Part shown: positions 5,391 to 7,614 of the stretch, piece after piece
Position numbering within the stretch: position 1 is the first letter of the stretch
Layout of the letters: every line of letters begins with the position of its first letter
DNA from: Bacteroidales bacterium
GTDB taxonomy: Bacteria; Bacteroidota; Bacteroidia; Bacteroidales; NBLH01
DNA length: 7,614 nt
Reading direction: 5' to 3'
NCBI GenBank assembly: GCA_029210905.1
Contig: JARGGF010000184.1
Span: 1-7,614, forward strand
The notes under the pieces: generated by a model
Seen by the model: only the letters and a program-made list of their open reading frames with translations
Database searches by the model: none
What the model was told of the DNA's origin: nothing
Position numbers and translations under genes: made by a program

Positions 5391-7595
5391 TTATTCATAT
5401 GGCTTTTTCCCCAGAATAAAAACTAAATCTCCCCCAGCCATAATTTGTTGATGACTGATTGACAGCTTGTTATATGATTTTCCATTTAGCAATATTTCTT
5501 GAATGTAAATATTTTCGTCTGAATGATTAACTGTTTTTATGGTGAATTTTTTTCCCTCTGGCAGTTGAATTTCGGCTGATTCCACCCATGGCGATGTTAA
5601 ATCATAAATTCCATTGGCAGGATTAACGGGATAAATCCCCATTGCAGAACAAACCAGCCAGGCCGACATTTGTCCGCAATCCTCGTTGCCACAATAGCCA
5701 TTGGGTTTATTGCTATATTGTGTTGTAATAATTTGATTGACAAGCTCTTGTGTCCTCCATGGTTTATCAATATAATTAAATAAATAGGCCACATGATGGC
5801 TGGGTTCATTGCCATGTGCATATTGTCCAATCATTCCGGTGCTAAAAATTGGAAGCTTATCATCAGCTAAAGGATAATAATTGAACATAGAATCGAGCTT
5901 TGCAGTAAAAGCTTTTTTTCCAAGCATATTTACCAATGAATCAATATCTTGTGGAATTGCCCAGAAATATTGCCAGGCATTGCTTTCGCAGAAATATTCG
6001 GTGTATTCTTTGGGTATAAAATTGCTTATAAATTTACCATTTTTATTTCTGGGTCTGAAAAAAGTTGATGATTTGTCGTAGAGTTTTTCCCAGTTCGTGG
6101 AACGTAAGGTAAAGTACTGATAATCTTCTTCTTTATTGAGTGCTTTTGCAAACTGGGCAATGCACCAATCATCATAGGCGTATTCAAGCGTTTTCGAAAC
6201 GGACCAGTGCCCTTTATTTTTTCCATCTGCAGGCACGTAGCCATATTTTTTGTATTCTTCCAAATCCCAGGCATTGCTTTTAGCTGTCTGTTTGCAAGCT
6301 TCGTAAGCTTTCTCAACATCCATTTTTATTCCCTTGAAATAGGCATCAACTATCACTGGTACAGCGTGATAACCAATCATCATATTGGTTTCGTTTCCGG
6401 CCATTGACCAAACAGGTAACAGGCCTGTTTCGTCATAGTGCCCTAAAAATGAAGCAATAAAATCACTCACATTATCAGGGCAAACCAGTGTATAAAGCGG
6501 ATGAGCGGTTCTGTAAGTATCCCAAAGTGAAAAAGTATCGTAGCGTTTATATCCAATTGCTTGTTTTATTGTACCATCAGCAGCTTTTAACTTTCCATCC
6601 ACATCGCTATGCAAGGATGGAGTTAAAAAGCAATGGTATAAATTGGTGTAAAATACTTCTTTTTGATAATCAGTACCTTTAATTTTAATGCAGGCCAATT
6701 GTTTTTCCCATGTTTCTTCAGCATCAGCCACAGCCTTGTCAAAATCCCATCCGGGCAATTCTGATTCAAGGTTTTTTTGCGCCCCTTCAATTGATGTGGA
6801 CGAAAGTGCCAGTTTAATCAAAACCTGTTCATTGTCAGTAGTTTTAAAATGAAGCATTGCTTTGGTTTTTTGGGCTTTTGCATGTGTATTTTGGATAACT
6901 TGATTGTTTTCAAACAAATCAACTTTTTCAATTGGTTTTGAAAATTTTGCTACAAAATATTCGCGCTGATCTTTGGCCCAACCTGTTGATTTTCTGTATC
7001 CAATAATGGTATTGTTATCCTGAATTTCAAGATAAGTATCGGTGGGACTGTCCCAATTAAGAGCATAACCCAGATCAATTAAAATTTTGGATGAATCATC
7101 GGCAGGAAAGGTGTAGCGGTGAAAGCCAACTCTTTGTGTGGCAGTCAGTTCAGCTTTAATTACCGAACTTAGCAAATCAACAGCATAATAACCCGGATGT
7201 GCTTTTTCTTTGTCGTGATTAAACTTTGAATAAGGCCTGTAATCGATTTGTTTTGGCCATAAATCCTCACTGAACCGGCTATTTAATGGCATCACCAGAA
7301 TGTCGTACAAATCGCCTGCACCAGTGCCTGTTAAATGTTTATGGCTGAATCCGGCGATTGTGGAGTCCTGCCAGTAATACCCGGCAATCCTGTCCCAGCC
7401 ACCCAGGCCATTATCAGGACTCAATTGAACCATTCCAAAAGGCAGTGTAACACCAGGATAGGTGTTTCCCGGGCCATCAGTTCCAACAAAAACATTTACG
7501 TAAGAAATCAGTTTTTCTTCTGATTGTTTATTATCTATTCCGTTGCACGACAGAAAGATAGATAGAATAATTATTACGTAAACAGTTGTTTTCAT
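5391..7595 (-). CDS. GH92 family alpha-mannosidase-like lipoprotein
   Basis: A 734-residue protein of normal GH92 length. The signal peptide ends in lipobox FLSC with Cys17, so it should be membrane-anchored outside the cytoplasm. The N-terminal beta-sandwich (about 30-270) opens with YVNVFVGTDGPGNTYPGVTLPFGMVQLSP (32-60) and carries GFSHKHLTGTGAGD (82-95). The (alpha/alpha)6 barrel (about 310-665) shows FSLWDTYRTAHPL (355-367), ESNAWQY with Glu537 as the likely acid, GNEPSHH (595-601) and GNEDCGQMSAW with Asp639 as the likely base (636-646), followed by GIYPVNPANGIYDL. GH92 enzymes are calcium-dependent inverting exo-alpha-mannosidases acting on N-glycans and mannans; linkage preference cannot be settled here. 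Minor departures from the motifs I recall are Cys536 where Gly is frequent and Leu647 where Tyr is frequent. The ATG lies 19 bases from the window edge, so its promoter is outside. It is the first gene of the probable glycan operon within view. Confidence 0.95.
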   Translation of the reverse strand: MKTTVYVIIILSIFLSCNGIDNKQSEEKLISYVNVFVGTDGPGNTYPGVTLPFGMVQLSPDNGLGGWDRIAGYYWQDSTIAGFSHKHLTGTGAGDLYDILVMPLNSRFSEDLWPKQIDYRPYSKFNHDKEKAHPGYYAVDLLSSVIKAELTATQRVGFHRYTFPADDSSKILIDLGYALNWDSPTDTYLEIQDNNTIIGYRKSTGWAKDQREYFVAKFSKPIEKVDLFENNQVIQNTHAKAQKTKAMLHFKTTDNEQVLIKLALSSTSIEGAQKNLESELPGWDFDKAVADAEETWEKQLACIKIKGTDYQKEVFYTNLYHCFLTPSLHSDVDGKLKAADGTIKQAIGYKRYDTFSLWDTYRTAHPLYTLVCPDNVSDFIASFLGHYDETGLLPVWSMAGNETNMMIGYHAVPVIVDAYFKGIKMDVEKAYEACKQTAKSNAWDLEEYKKYGYVPADGKNKGHWSVSKTLEYAYDDWCIAQFAKALNKEEDYQYFTLRSTNWEKLYDKSSTFFRPRNKNGKFISNFIPKEYTEYFCESNAWQYFWAIPQDIDSLVNMLGKKAFTAKLDSMFNYYPLADDKLPIFSTGMIGQYAHGNEPSHHVAYLFNYIDKPWRTQELVNQIITTQYSNKPNGYCGNEDCGQMSAWLVCSAMGIYPVNPANGIYDLTSPWVESAEIQLPEGKKFTIKTVNHSDENIYIQEILLNGKSYNKLSISHQQIMAGGDLVFILGKKPYE

Positions 7596-7614
7596 TGTTG
7601 ATTATTTTAATTTC

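Noticed and set aside
6026..6319. 97-codon open frame on the - strand
   Set aside because: It is an alternative frame wholly inside the GH92 gene, with no family resemblance.
1..7614. tRNA, rRNA, transposase or SusC/SusD genes
   Set aside because: No cloverleaf-like sequence, rRNA segment, transposase motif or TonB-dependent receptor/SusD sequence was seen on either strand.

Overview
The window looks like chromosomal DNA of a member of the Bacteroidota. It is AT-rich, SD-type ribosome binding sites are weak or absent, two enzymes carry lipoprotein signal peptides, and a SusB-type GH97 enzyme, a GH92 enzyme and a CBM9-like secreted protein lie side by side. A specific genus cannot be read from the sequence.

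Left third (1-1856, + strand): three small cytoplasmic genes. The first is a dimeric alpha/beta-barrel (ABM-like) protein whose reading frame appears to be cut short by a TAA codon; the lost tail is still readable just downstream. A VOC (glyoxalase-fold) protein and an atypical NAD(P)-binding SDR/epimerase-like protein follow, 17 bases apart and probably co-transcribed. Their substrates are unknown.

Right two thirds (1886-7595, - strand): a glycan-degradation block. In transcription order it reads GH92 alpha-mannosidase-family lipoprotein, then a secreted CBM9-like protein, then a GH97 SusB-like alpha-glucosidase lipoprotein with the complete inverting-subgroup residue set. No SusC/SusD pair, regulator or transporter lies in the window, but the block begins only 19 bases from the right edge, so a larger polysaccharide utilisation locus could continue beyond it. 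The pairing suggests removal of alpha-mannose and alpha-glucose from a shared glycan; this is inference.

The most unusual non-coding structure is a 154-base element (5197-5350) between the GH92 and CBM9-like genes. It holds four perfect short hairpins. Its two ends are inverted copies of one unit, a third variant lies inside, and the differences between copies are compensatory, so the stems are preserved. The convergent junction at 1857-1885 is only 29 bases and shows no clear terminator.
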